From contig CAVTFD010000033.1 of NCBI GenBank assembly GCA_963733945.1, positions 170,766 to 234,765 of the forward strand: a DNA stretch of 64,000 nucleotides. The letters are read 5' to 3'. Made by a program: the position numbers and the translations under genes. Source of the DNA: AP-15 sp963733945 (GTDB taxonomy: Bacteria > Pseudomonadota > Alphaproteobacteria > ATCC43930 > CGMCC-115725). This document shows positions 42,850 through 51,642 of the stretch, piece after piece. The notes under the pieces are model-generated. The model was given only the letters and a program-made list of their open reading frames with translations. It was not told the DNA's origin and made no database searches. The number at the start of each line of letters is the position of its first letter. Position 1 is the stretch's first letter.

Positions 42850-43022
42850 CCGGTCTTTAGAGCGGTTTTCGACGGCTCGATCCACTTGGCACGCATCACC
42901 CCCACCCCGACCCGCCCCCATCGAGGGGGCGGGAGTAAGATGGGGGTGCTGACACAGGCCCTCCCCCTTGATGGGGGAGGGTTTGGGAGGGGGTGAGTGC
43001 GGTTCAATTTGATCGGAAGTCG
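42850..43022. repeat. inverted copy of the ATCAAATTGAACCGCACTCA intergenic repeat
   Basis: It reads GAGCGGTTTTCGA at the left and TGAGTGCGGTTCAATTTGAT at the right, with CCCCCATCGAGGGGG and CCCCCTTGATGGGGG palindromes between. It is the opposite orientation of 20925-21115 and 23735-23875, here in a core region between the lipoprotein and HAD genes. Confidence 0.7.
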
Positions 43023-43029
43023 CTGTAGC

Positions 43030-43758
43030 CTACAGCAGCAATTCCGGTAAGGCGCGGATGATGCGATCGGGGCGGATCGGGCTGTCGGGCGGCAGACCGA
43101 TCCCATAGCCGTCGTGCCAGATCGCGTGGATGCCGAGGCGCTGCGGCGCCACCACCTCCCATTCGAGGTTATCGCCGACCATCCAGGTTTCGCGCGCAGT
43201 GACGCCAAGCGTCTGCATTGCGTGAGTGTAAGCGCGTTCCTCGGGCTTGCCGAAGCCGTGTTCGCCCTCGATCTGGATATGTTCGAAACGATGTTCGAGC
43301 GCGAAGCGGATGACCTTGGCGCGCTGCGGCTCGGCGGCGCCGTTGGTGATCAGCGCCAGGCGCACGCCGAGCTCCTTCAACCGATCAAGGGTGTCGTGCG
43401 CACCCGGAAAGCACTCCAATTCGGCATCGTGCAATGCATTGTAGCGGTCGGCGATCTCGTCGCGCAGCGAGCGCTCGGGGACGGCATGACCGGCTGCCGC
43501 CAATGCCTCAAAGGCGTTGGCGACGATGCGGCGGCGGGCCTCGCCGATGCGGTGGCGCCAGTGCTTGTGCCGCGACGGGTCGGCCCACAAATCGCGCGAG
43601 CTGTCCATGATCGCGGCGATCGCCGCGGCCGGGGCCAACGGCACCAGATGTTCGGTGTAAGCGTCGAGGATGCGCCGCCATTGCGACTCGGCCGGCCCGA
43701 AGGCGACGAGGATCGTGTCGTCGAGGTCGAACAGGATCGCGCGTGGAAGGTTCGGCAT
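43030..43758 (-). CDS. HAD family hydrolase (YjjG/phosphoglycolate-phosphatase-like)
   Basis: 242 aa. Motif I is LFDLDDTILVA (nucleophile Asp near residue 11), motif II the Thr-equivalent ALITNGAAEPQ, motif III Lys in RAKVIRF or GFGKPEERAY, motif IV VGDNLEWEVVAPQ. A helical cap sits between motifs I and II. It dephosphorylates small metabolites, possibly nucleotides. It heads toward the repeat and follows the lactonase-like gene on the same strand by 21 bases. Confidence 0.88.
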   Translation of the reverse strand: MPNLPRAILFDLDDTILVAFGPAESQWRRILDAYTEHLVPLAPAAAIAAIMDSSRDLWADPSRHKHWRHRIGEARRRIVANAFEALAAAGHAVPERSLRDEIADRYNALHDAELECFPGAHDTLDRLKELGVRLALITNGAAEPQRAKVIRFALEHRFEHIQIEGEHGFGKPEERAYTHAMQTLGVTARETWMVGDNLEWEVVAPQRLGIHAIWHDGYGIGLPPDSPIRPDRIIRALPELLL

Positions 43759-43779
43759 GCTGTGGGGCGCTCGGACTGG

Positions 43780-44544
43780 TTAGGCGATTTCCGCCGGCGC
43801 CTGCGGCACGCTTTTCCAGAATTCGCCGTCATGCCCGAAAAAAATGCGGGCGCCGCCTTTTTCGAGGCGGGCGAGCTTTTCGAGCGAAGCCAGCATCGCG
43901 GTGCGGTCATAGACGTTTTGCGGCAGCCGCTTTTCCCGCAGGGTGCGGCAGAAGTAGCAGGAATCGGCGGCAAGCACGACATCGCCCGCGGCGAGCCGCA
44001 CCTTTAACGACTGATGGCCAGGCGTATGGCCGTGGGTCGGCAGGCACACGACGGCGCCATCGCCGAAGAGGTCGTGCTCGCCATCAACCTGGACGACTTT
44101 GTGCCCGAGATCGAAGTCGCGCCGGTCGAACCCGCGCCGCGCGGCGGTATCGGGGTCGATCCCGGCTTCCCATTCGCGCTTCTGGACGACCATCGTCGCG
44201 TTCGGGATAAGCGCGTTGCCGCCGACATGATCGAAATGGAAATGCGAGTTAACGATGATTTCGATCTTGGCTGGATCGCGGCCGATCGCTTCCAACCGGG
44301 CGCTGATTTCCTCGCCCGGCCGGTAATTGAACGCGAACAGACGGGTGATGCGGGGGCCGACCCGACCGGCGGGGTCGTGCTGGCAGTCCGGGTGCATCCC
44401 GGTATCGAACAGCACCGTGCCCTTGGGGTGTTCGATCAGGTAGGACGGGATCGGCAATTGCGCCCGACCCTCACCGCCCTCCATCAGGTAGCCCAGTTCC
44501 CCCTCCAGCCAGCCGCAGGTAAAGGCGAAGAGCTTCACACTCAT
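43780..44544 (-). CDS. metallo-beta-lactamase fold hydrolase, N-acyl homoserine lactonase-like
   Basis: 254 aa. The N-terminus VKLFAFTCGWLEGELGYLM and PSYLIEHPKGTVLFDTGMHP match the AiiA/AttM lactonase group. Metal ligands are in NSHFHFDHVGG, PTHGHTPGHQSL and LAADSCYF, and GHDGEFW near the end supplies the last His. It may open acyl-homoserine lactones and quench quorum sensing, or act on another lactone. It is one of a minus-strand set with a cupin and a 2OG oxygenase. Confidence 0.85.
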   Translation of the reverse strand: MSVKLFAFTCGWLEGELGYLMEGGEGRAQLPIPSYLIEHPKGTVLFDTGMHPDCQHDPAGRVGPRITRLFAFNYRPGEEISARLEAIGRDPAKIEIIVNSHFHFDHVGGNALIPNATMVVQKREWEAGIDPDTAARRGFDRRDFDLGHKVVQVDGEHDLFGDGAVVCLPTHGHTPGHQSLKVRLAAGDVVLAADSCYFCRTLREKRLPQNVYDRTAMLASLEKLARLEKGGARIFFGHDGEFWKSVPQAPAEIA

Positions 44545-44560
44545 AAGGGCCTCGTCAGGC

Positions 44561-45112
44561 TCAGGAAGCGCTCAGGTTCGCTTCTTCGAAGAGGCGCCGG
44601 TGCAGCGCGAAATCGTAGGGCCGCTCATGCAACAATTCGGGGTCCCACTCGCTGCGCTGCGCGCCGTAAAAATCGCCACCATAGACGTGGATTGCGCCGG
44701 TCAGCCGCGGCAACGGGTTGGTCACCGAATGGATAATGTCATGCCCGAGCGGCTCGGCGTCCTTGACGCTGAGCGATTTGGCGCCGGCCGCCTCGATCAG
44801 GCCGCCGGCCTCGCCCGGCAGACGGCGCCAGAAGATGTTGTCTTCGCGGCCGGTGTAGACGCCGATCACCGCCCACATCCGGTGGTCGTGCGGCATGATC
44901 GTCATCCCCCGCCCCCAAATCACATTGAGGATCGTCAGCTCCTCCGAGCGGTAGAGCGGCGTCACGCCGGCCGTCGTCGGCTCGCCGAGCGCGGCAAGGA
45001 TCGCGGCGGGCTTGGAATTGGCGCGGGCCACCACCTCGCGCGCCGCCTTATGGCTCGGGTCTTCGCGCACCGCGGCGCGGCAATCTTCAATGAAGCGATC
45101 GAGGTCGAACAC
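44561..45112 (-). CDS. cupin-fold protein, cysteine-dioxygenase-like
   Basis: 183 aa from a GTG with GGGAG nine bases upstream, beginning MFDLDRFIEDCRAAV. The cupin core carries the metal-binding IMPHDHRMWAVIGVYTGRED (first motif, two His and a downstream Glu) and HSVTNPLPRLTGAIHVYGGD (second motif His). This is the arrangement of cysteine-dioxygenase-related proteins, which oxidise small thiols or are of unknown function. It lies 17 bases from the lactonase-like gene and 20 from the 2OG oxygenase, so all three are probably one transcript. Confidence 0.8.
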   Translation of the reverse strand: MFDLDRFIEDCRAAVREDPSHKAAREVVARANSKPAAILAALGEPTTAGVTPLYRSEELTILNVIWGRGMTIMPHDHRMWAVIGVYTGREDNIFWRRLPGEAGGLIEAAGAKSLSVKDAEPLGHDIIHSVTNPLPRLTGAIHVYGGDFYGAQRSEWDPELLHERPYDFALHRRLFEEANLSAS

Positions 45113-45131
45113 GGTTCTGCACTCCCTTCGG

Positions 45132-46175
45132 CTATTCGGCCACCTGCGCCGCAACCTCGGAGCGGTGGCCCTTCTGGTGAAAATAATTCGCCCGGTAAAA
45201 TTCGAGGACGAGATCCCGGTAGACCGCCGGCGGATAGCGCGCCGGATTATCGGCGCCGACGCAGGACGGCAGGCAATCGATGATCCGGTCCGGGTTGGGG
45301 CTGTGGAAATAGGCGATCGAGTAGCGATCGATCCCCAACTCGTTGAGGACGCCGTGCGGGGTCGACAGAAAGCGGTCGTTCGACCAGCGCCGCATGATGT
45401 TGCCGAGATTGACCAGGAAGGTCCCAGGGATAATCGGCGGCGGAAACCATTCGCCAGACGGTAAGCCCACGGCCAGCCCGGGCACCTCAGTGCGCGCCAG
45501 CGCGGTCATAAAGCTGTTGTCGGTATGCGGCCCCTGGCCAAACAGGTTGTCTTCGATCACGTCCTGCGGCGGATAGTGCAGAAACCGCAGATTGGCGTGC
45601 GCCTCGTCGGCGAAGAACGGCGCAAAAAAATCTGCCCGCATGTCCAGCGCCACGGCGAAGGGCGGCAGCATCCGGTCGCACATCGCGCCCAGCGCGTCGA
45701 AATAAGCCATCATGTCCCCGCGGATGCCGGGCAGCTCCGGCGGCCACTGGTTGCGGCCGCGTAACGGTTTGCCGGCGACCACGTCGGGATGGTCGGGCTC
45801 GCGGTCGTGGCTGATAAAAAAGCTCTCGTTCTGGTTCGGCCTGGTCGCCTTGTGGACGGTCGAGGCGCCCTGAACCGAAGCATTGATCGGCAAATAGCCG
45901 ATGTTGTTGTCATTGAGCCGAAGCGCCAGCTTTTGGGCGAGCGGCAGGGCATGGAACCGGCGCGAAGCAGCAAAGGCGCGGTCGATCAGCTCGTCGCGAA
46001 CGCCGTGGTTCAGCGCGTAAAAGAAACCGACATTCTCGCAGGCGCGCGCGACTTCGGCGGCGACCCGCTCCAGCGCACCCTTCTCGCCGGCGAAATAGGG
46101 GCCGTAATCGATGACCGGGATCATCCCGGCGGCCGCTTCGGGATCCGCCACCGCATGTTCCTTGAACAGATGCAT
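45132..46175 (-). CDS. 2-oxoglutarate/Fe(II) oxygenase, isopenicillin N synthase family
   Basis: 347 aa. N-terminal DIOX_N region MIPVIDYGPYFAGEKG and GFFYALNHGV; the Fe(II) triad His-x-Asp...His is in FGQGPHTDNSF and LSTPHGVLNE, and the 2OG-binding Arg in DRYSIAYFHSP. Such enzymes hydroxylate or desaturate small organic compounds. It starts a minus-strand set of four genes (oxygenase, cupin, lactonase-like, HAD). Substrate unknown. Confidence 0.9.
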   Translation of the reverse strand: MHLFKEHAVADPEAAAGMIPVIDYGPYFAGEKGALERVAAEVARACENVGFFYALNHGVRDELIDRAFAASRRFHALPLAQKLALRLNDNNIGYLPINASVQGASTVHKATRPNQNESFFISHDREPDHPDVVAGKPLRGRNQWPPELPGIRGDMMAYFDALGAMCDRMLPPFAVALDMRADFFAPFFADEAHANLRFLHYPPQDVIEDNLFGQGPHTDNSFMTALARTEVPGLAVGLPSGEWFPPPIIPGTFLVNLGNIMRRWSNDRFLSTPHGVLNELGIDRYSIAYFHSPNPDRIIDCLPSCVGADNPARYPPAVYRDLVLEFYRANYFHQKGHRSEVAAQVAE

Positions 46176-46404
46176 CCCGTTTTCTCCACGCCGCGGTGCG
46201 CCCGACTATAGCCTGCGCTCACCCCCGGCGGCCAGCCGCATTGCGGTCCCGGATGGGATGGGAACGGCTCGGCAACTTGCTGAACAGCCCTGCCTTAGCG
46301 GTGCGGCGGCGTGCCATCGCAAGCTCCGAGCTTGCGCGCGCCGCGCTGACCGCCCAGCTATCACGCATCCGAGCTGAATCGGGTTTTCGATATGGAAAAA
46401 GGCG

Positions 46405-46644
46405 ATGAACAGGGAAATCGATAATGACAACGGTGAGGACGACTGTACGCTCGCCGAACTCGTTCGCGATCCGCTGATCGGCCTCGTCATGAAAAGCGAC
46501 GGCGTCGATCGGCATAGCGTCGAGCTGCTGTTCGAGCGGATCGCGCGGGAACGGCGGAGTTTCGCTCGAAACCGCGGTGCTGCTCGCTCCCCTAAAGCGA
46601 GCCAATCAGCTTCGAGACTGGGCGCACGACCGGATCCGTGTTAA
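46405..46644 (+). CDS. small hypothetical protein
   Basis: 79 aa. The middle, CTLAELVRDPLIGLVMKSDG followed by VDRHSVELLFERIARER, recalls a small conserved protein of alphaproteobacteria with no known role. The Arg/Ser-rich last 25 residues look unlike that family and may be out-of-frame extension. Soluble, helical. Confidence 0.55.
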   Translation: MNREIDNDNGEDDCTLAELVRDPLIGLVMKSDGVDRHSVELLFERIARERRSFARNRGAARSPKASQSASRLGARPDPC

Positions 46645-46654
46645 CTCTTGTGGC

Positions 46655-46801
46655 ATGCGGTACCGATTCGAGATACCTCCACATTACGTCATGCTGATCG
46701 CTTGCGCGCTGGCGCTGGTCGGGCTGGTCCATGCCGAAGGCTGGATCTGGCCGTTGAAGGCGGCCGCGGTCATGATCCCGGTGTCGTTCCTGGTCGGCTG
46801 A
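46655..46801 (+). CDS. small hydrophobic membrane protein
   Basis: 48 aa from ATG 46655: YRFEIPPHYVMLIACALALV, then a turn (HAEGWIW) and a second hydrophobic helix (AAAVMIPVSFLVG). Two-helix micro-membrane protein; no clear ribosome site. It follows the previous small gene by ten bases and converges with the RMD1-like gene. Confidence 0.4.
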   Translation: MRYRFEIPPHYVMLIACALALVGLVHAEGWIWPLKAAAVMIPVSFLVG

Positions 46802-46809
46802 CCGCCCGC

Positions 46810-47655
46810 TCAGCGGCGCAGCAGCAGCGGGTAGAGGCTGAGCACCAGCTCGGCGACGATCAACAGCACGATGTACCACTCGACGCGCAGAGTGCTGCGG
46901 GTCTGCACCAGACCCAGCAAGGTCTCGACCGTGCGCGAGACGATATCGAGCTTGCGGTCGAGCGCGCGGTCGCGGTCGCGCAACTCGTATTCATCGGCGA
47001 GGCGCATATAGAGCCGCTCGAGTTCCGGATGCTCCCATAGCAGCTCGGGGGTTTCGGCGGTTTCGACCCGGCCGACCATTTTCTGCTGCATCAGCAGCAC
47101 GTCGCCGATGTGGCGTAACAGCACCTTGCCGCTCGCGCCGGCGCGGCCCTTCTCGCGCAGGGCGGCGGCCAGCGGTTCGATGCGGTCGAACAGGTCGGCG
47201 ATCCGCGTCTCGTAGTGTGACAGCATCAGGCTCTTGGCCAGAATGTCGGCGACCAGCTGCAGCCGCTCGGGCGATTTGTCCCGCAGGATGATATTACCGG
47301 ACGCGTCTACATGCTGATCGCTCTCAGCGCGGATCAGCAGCCGTGCCTCTTCCCGCTCCGGTACCGGGAACGCACCAGCGATCGATGGCATCAAAGTCGC
47401 CACGAATTCGTCCATCGCAGCGTTTGGCGAACCGAACAGCACGACCGCGCCATAGCGAAACAGCACGGCCACGCCGCCGTCCGGGATGTCGAGGGTCAGC
47501 GGCGTGATGCCGACCCGGGCGCCGCGCTCTAGCGCTCGCGTATCCAGCCGCTCGCCCAGCAGCAGCGCGCGCACCGGCACGATGTCGTCCGTGGCCGGCG
47601 GTACCGGGGAACGCGCCGCTTCTGTCGCCTCCGGCGGCGCACCGCCCTCGGTCAT
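46810..47655 (-). CDS. RMD1/YagE (DUF155) family membrane protein
   Basis: 281 aa. The DUF155 core is visible: GVAVLFRYGAVVLFGSPNAA, then SPERLQLVADILAKSLMLSH, the helical LLMQQKMVGRVETAETPELL and WEHPELERLYMRLADEYEL, finishing with a C-terminal membrane helix (WYIVLLIVAELVLSLYPLLL). Yeast relatives act in mitochondria; the bacterial role is unknown. The ATG at 47655 is chosen; the longer frame overlaps the CDF gene. Same strand as the CDF gene, 31 bases downstream. Confidence 0.85.
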   Translation of the reverse strand: MTEGGAPPEATEAARSPVPPATDDIVPVRALLLGERLDTRALERGARVGITPLTLDIPDGGVAVLFRYGAVVLFGSPNAAMDEFVATLMPSIAGAFPVPEREEARLLIRAESDQHVDASGNIILRDKSPERLQLVADILAKSLMLSHYETRIADLFDRIEPLAAALREKGRAGASGKVLLRHIGDVLLMQQKMVGRVETAETPELLWEHPELERLYMRLADEYELRDRDRALDRKLDIVSRTVETLLGLVQTRSTLRVEWYIVLLIVAELVLSLYPLLLRR

Positions 47656-47686
47656 GGCCCTCGGTAGATGTTCTGGCCGCCGCCGC

Positions 47687-48607
47687 TCACTGCGCGCCAA
47701 CCCGTCGCGGAAAGTTCGATCGCGGCTCTTCGACCCCCTCCGGGTCCTGATGGATGATGATCTCCGCGTGTGGATAGGCGGCGCGCAGCTTCGCCTCGAC
47801 CTGGTCAGAGATTTCGTGCGCGCGAACCAGGCTGATATCGCCGTCCATTTCGATATGGATCTGGATAAACGCTGTCGGCCCTGCGACCCGGGTGCGAAGA
47901 TCATGGGCGGCGGCCACCTCGGGGTGCGACAATGCAATGTCGCGGATCTTCTCGCGTTCGTCGTCGGGCAGTTCGCGGTCCATCAGCTGGACCAGCGACA
48001 AGCGCGCCAACCGCGCCGCGGAATAGATAATCCACAGCCCGATCGCCGCGCCGAACAGCGGATCGAGGATGCGCAGGCCGAAGGCTCCGCTGAGGATCAG
48101 CGCCGCAATGACGCTGCCGTTCAAAATCAGATCGCCGCGATAGTGCAGTTCGTCGGCGGTGATCGCGATCGACCCGGTGCGGCGCACGACATGCCGCTGA
48201 TAGAGCACCAGCGCAATCGTCAGCACGATCGAAAACACCATCACCGCGATCCCGGCCGGCGGGTTCTCCACCGCAGCCGGGTGGAGCAGCCGGCGCACCG
48301 CCTCGGCGAGCAGCAACAGCGCGCTGCCGATAATGAATGCCGACTGGCCCAGCACCGCCAGCGGCTCGGCCTTACCGTGGCCAAAGCGATGCTCGCGATC
48401 GGCAGGGGTCAGTGCGTGCCGTACCGCTAACAGATTGACGATCGAGGCGACGGCGTCGAGCAGCGAATCAATCAGGCTGGACAGCAGCGCGACCGAGCCG
48501 GTTTCCAGCCAAGCCGCGAACTTGGCGGAAATCAGCAACAAGGCGACTGCGACCGAAGCATAGGTCGCCCATCGCCGCAGCCGGTCGGCCGCCGGTCCGT
48601 AGATCAT
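47687..48607 (-). CDS. cation diffusion facilitator (FieF-like metal exporter)
   Basis: 306 aa, six membrane helices and a cytoplasmic C-terminal domain. Metal-site residues: LLSSLIDSLLDAVAS in helix 2, HRFGHGKAEPLAVL in the first loop, and ADELHYRGDLILN in helix 5; the C-terminal domain has HDLRTRVAGPTAFIQIHIEM. Exports Fe(II), Zn(II) or similar divalent metals by proton exchange. The ATG at 48607 overlaps the pdxH stop by four bases (ATGA), so the two are coupled. Confidence 0.9.
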   Translation of the reverse strand: MIYGPAADRLRRWATYASVAVALLLISAKFAAWLETGSVALLSSLIDSLLDAVASIVNLLAVRHALTPADREHRFGHGKAEPLAVLGQSAFIIGSALLLLAEAVRRLLHPAAVENPPAGIAVMVFSIVLTIALVLYQRHVVRRTGSIAITADELHYRGDLILNGSVIAALILSGAFGLRILDPLFGAAIGLWIIYSAARLARLSLVQLMDRELPDDEREKIRDIALSHPEVAAAHDLRTRVAGPTAFIQIHIEMDGDISLVRAHEISDQVEAKLRAAYPHAEIIIHQDPEGVEEPRSNFPRRVGAQ

Positions 48608-49194
48608 GGGAAGAGCCGCTCCCGCCGCCATCCGTCGCCCTCGCGAACAAACAACCAACGGTCATGTAGGCGGGAGGGACGCTCCTGCCAAAATTCGATC
48701 CGCGCCGGTACGATACGAAAGCCCGACCAATATGGCGGCCGGGGCACCTCGCCATCGCCGAAACGGTCGGTGAAGGCCTCGACCCGGCGCTCCAGTTCGG
48801 CGCGGGTCCCGAGCGGACGCGACTGATCCGAGGCCCAGGCGCCGATCCGGCTGTCGCGGGATCGCGTGGCGAAATAGGCGTCCGCTTCTTCGTCCGCGAC
48901 CGGCTCGACCGCCCCCTCAATCCGCACTTGCCTGCGCAACGATTTCCACAGCAAGCATAGCGCCGCCTTCGGATTGTCGCACAGCTCCGTTGATTTGCGG
49001 CTCTCCAGATTGGTGTAGAAGACAAAACCGCGCGCATCGAAGCCCTTCAGCAGAACGGCGCGCGCTGAGGGCTGGCCGTCGCGGGTCGAGGTCGCCAAGG
49101 TCATCGCCTCGGGCTGCTGCTCGTTCGCCAATGCTTCGGCGTACCAGCGCTCGAACGGTGCCAGGGGTTCAACCTCGATGATCTCTTCCATCAT
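48604..49194 (-). CDS. pdxH: pyridoxamine 5'-phosphate oxidase
   Basis: 196 aa. The FMN enzyme that makes pyridoxal phosphate. Signature elements: ATSTRDGQPSARAVLLKGFD, FVFYTNLESRKSTEL, the LCLLWKSLRRQVRIEGAVEP segment and the C-terminal RLHDRWLFVREGDGWRRERL. It heads an operon with the CDF exporter. Length is normal for the family. Confidence 0.96.
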   Translation of the reverse strand: MMEEIIEVEPLAPFERWYAEALANEQQPEAMTLATSTRDGQPSARAVLLKGFDARGFVFYTNLESRKSTELCDNPKAALCLLWKSLRRQVRIEGAVEPVADEEADAYFATRSRDSRIGAWASDQSRPLGTRAELERRVEAFTDRFGDGEVPRPPYWSGFRIVPARIEFWQERPSRLHDRWLFVREGDGWRRERLFP

Positions 49195-49212
49195 GCGCTT
49201 CCGTTGAACGGA

Positions 49213-50565
49213 CTATTCCGACGCAAATTTCTCCCCGATCGCACCAGCGGCGCGGCGGGGAGCGCGCTGGCGCGGTGCGGGGTCGAGGGTGTCGCCGATC
49301 AACGAGGCAATCGTCATCTGCATTGCTACGGCCTCGGCTCTAACAATGCGCTCCATCGCCGGTGCGACCAGCCTCTGCCAAGGCGCGGTGGCGTGGTCGA
49401 GCCAAACGCCGGCAAATGGCAGCCGCAGCGCCTCGTAAAGATCGTGAACCGTGGCGGTCTCCGGGCTCCGGGCCAGCACCCAGCTTCCCTCCTGCGTATG
49501 GGCGGCGAAACCGGCGGCGAGGAGCGGCCTCATATACTCGTCGACGACGGTCGTCGGCACCCTGAGTTCGGCGGCCAGCGAGGCTGTGGTCAGCTGTTCC
49601 CCCACCCGTTGCGCCCGCTCCAGAGCGGCGATCAGTCCCAAGCTCAGACCGAGCTGGACGCCGCCCGACGAAACCGGACCGATCCGCCGGTCGATGCGCC
49701 AGTGCGGCAAGGCGGCGGCGACCTCCGCGCCGAGCAGCACCGCCATCCATGAAATATACATCCACAGCAGAAAGATCGGGATAGCCGAGAGCGCGCCATA
49801 GACGGTTTGATAATAGGACATGGCGCCGACATAAATCGTAAACCCGACCTTTAGGATCTCGATCGCCGCGGTCGCAACCAGTCCGCCGAGGGCTCCGTCG
49901 CGCCAGCGCACCGCGCGGTTCGGGATCAGCCAATAGAGCAAGGTCAAGGCGACAAACTCGAGCACGGCGGGCACCGCGCGCGCGAGCCCGTGCAGCCAGC
50001 CGCTCTCGACCCACTGGACGGCTTGTTGGCCAAACCCGGCGCGGCGGGCGGCGATCTCGAAATAGGTCGACAGCGAAAAGCTGAGGCCGACAAGAAGCGG
50101 GCCCAGGGTTATCAATGTCCAATAGGCCAGGACGCGCTGCCCCCAAGGCCGCGGCGCGGTCACCCGCCAAATCACGTTCAGCTGGTCCTCGACCGTAACC
50201 AGCAGCAGTACTCCTGTAGCGGCGAGGCCGATGACGCCGATCGCCGTCGTCTGCGCCGCAGAATTGGCAAAAGCACGAAACCACCAAGCCGCCTGCTCGC
50301 CGACCGACGGCACGAAATTTCTAAACACCAGCGCCAGGATCTCGTCATGCACCTGTCCAAAGATCGGAAACACCGATAGCGAGCCGAGCCCAATGGCGAC
50401 AAGCGGCGCTAGAGAGACCAGCGTCGTGTACCCGAGCGCGCCGGAGGCGGCAAAACAGCCGTCCGCGTTGAAGCGGCGCAGCGAGTAGAGCACGAAGGCG
50501 CCCGGCGTCGCCGCGATCCGCCGCAGCCTGCCGCCGCGCCCGCCTTCTTCCGCCTCAGGCGTCAT
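49213..50565 (-). CDS. YihY/BrkB family membrane protein
   Basis: 450 aa with six hydrophobic segments in the first 290 residues: GALGYTTLVSLAPLVAIGLG, TAIGVIGLAATGVLLLV and others, with the family landmark VYGALSAIPIFLLWMYISWM. The C-terminal 150 residues are a cytoplasmic winged-helix-like region (TTASLAAELRVPTTVVDEYM). Function unknown despite the old RNase BN label. ATG 50565 chosen. It is 18 bases upstream of pdxH on the same strand. Confidence 0.9.
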   Translation of the reverse strand: MTPEAEEGGRGGRLRRIAATPGAFVLYSLRRFNADGCFAASGALGYTTLVSLAPLVAIGLGSLSVFPIFGQVHDEILALVFRNFVPSVGEQAAWWFRAFANSAAQTTAIGVIGLAATGVLLLVTVEDQLNVIWRVTAPRPWGQRVLAYWTLITLGPLLVGLSFSLSTYFEIAARRAGFGQQAVQWVESGWLHGLARAVPAVLEFVALTLLYWLIPNRAVRWRDGALGGLVATAAIEILKVGFTIYVGAMSYYQTVYGALSAIPIFLLWMYISWMAVLLGAEVAAALPHWRIDRRIGPVSSGGVQLGLSLGLIAALERAQRVGEQLTTASLAAELRVPTTVVDEYMRPLLAAGFAAHTQEGSWVLARSPETATVHDLYEALRLPFAGVWLDHATAPWQRLVAPAMERIVRAEAVAMQMTIASLIGDTLDPAPRQRAPRRAAGAIGEKFASE

Positions 50566-50717
50566 CGTGGAAACCTCGCAGCGTCCTCTGTGGTCAACAC
50601 GGCCGCACCGGGCAATTATTATCCGCTGCCTGCCGCTGCGGCGCCAGCGCGGAAGGGCGTCCGGGCCGCTCATGGCCCTCCCCGGAGTGTTCGTGTAGGA
50701 TGAACCTGTCGCGAGAA

Positions 50718-51531
50718 ATGGGGATGACCATGCCGCTGATGGCGGGTAAGCAGGGTCTGATTATGGGTGTTGCCAACGAGCGCTCGATTGCATGGGGCAT
50801 CGCCAAAGCCCTGCACGATCACGGCGCCGAACTTGCCTTTACCTACCAAGGGGAGGCGCTGCGCAAGCGGGTGCAACCTCTGGCATCTGAGTCTCGACAG
50901 CGATTTTGTGCTGGAGGCCGATGTCGGCTCCGAAGAGAGCCTCGATCTGGTGTTCGCAGCACTGGCGGAACGCTGGGGGCATCTCGACTTCCTCGTCCAT
51001 GCAATCGCCTTTTCGGACAAGGACGAGCTGAAAGGGAAATACCTCTACACCACGCGAGCGAACTTTCTGCGCACGTTGGATATCTCCTGCTATTCGTTCA
51101 CCGATGTTTGCCGGCGCGCGGCGCCGCTGATGACCGCCGGCGGCAGCTTGCTGACCTTGACCTATGCGGGGGCCGAGCGGGTGATGCCGCACTACAATGT
51201 GATGGGGGTGGCCAAGGCGGCGCTCGAGGCGAGCGTGCGCTACCTCGCCGTCGATCTCGGCGGCGACAACATTCGCGTCAACGCCATTTCAGCCGGCCCG
51301 ATCAAGACCCTGGCAGCATCCGGGATCGGCGATTTCCGCTATATCTTGAAGTGGAACCAGTTGAACTCGCCGCTGAAGCGCAACGTCACGATCGAAGATG
51401 TCGGCGGCGCCGGTCTCTATCTGCTGAGCGGCCTTTCCGCCGGGGTCAGCGGCGAGGTCCACCACGTCGATTGCGGCTATCATGTCGTCGGCATGAAGGC
51501 CGTCGACGCGCCCGACATCTCGGTGGTGTGA
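50718..51531 (+). pseudogene. fabI: enoyl-[acyl-carrier-protein] reductase (FabI), single frameshift
   Basis: The first frame has the FabI start PLMAGKQGLIMGVANERSIA and WGIAKALHDHGAELAFTYQG to VQPLAS. At 50886-50891 the frame must shift by one base, then DSDFVLEADVGSEESLDLVF runs on intact to NLRVN-type NIRVNAISAGPIKTLAASGI and the C-terminus VDAPDISVV. Tyr and Lys of the active site are in PHYNVMGVAKAALE. A GAGAG run reduced to GAG would explain it. FabI is normally essential for fatty acid synthesis, so this is more likely an indel in the sequence than a dead gene. Start may be 50700, 50718 or 50724. Confidence 0.88.
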
Positions 51532-51642
51532 TCGAAATGCGCGCGCCAATCTCGGCAAGCAGACGCTCATACCGGCGAAGGCCCACATCTATGGCGGACC
51601 TGGGTCGCGGCCTACGCCGGGACGACGAGAATCGTTGAAGCG

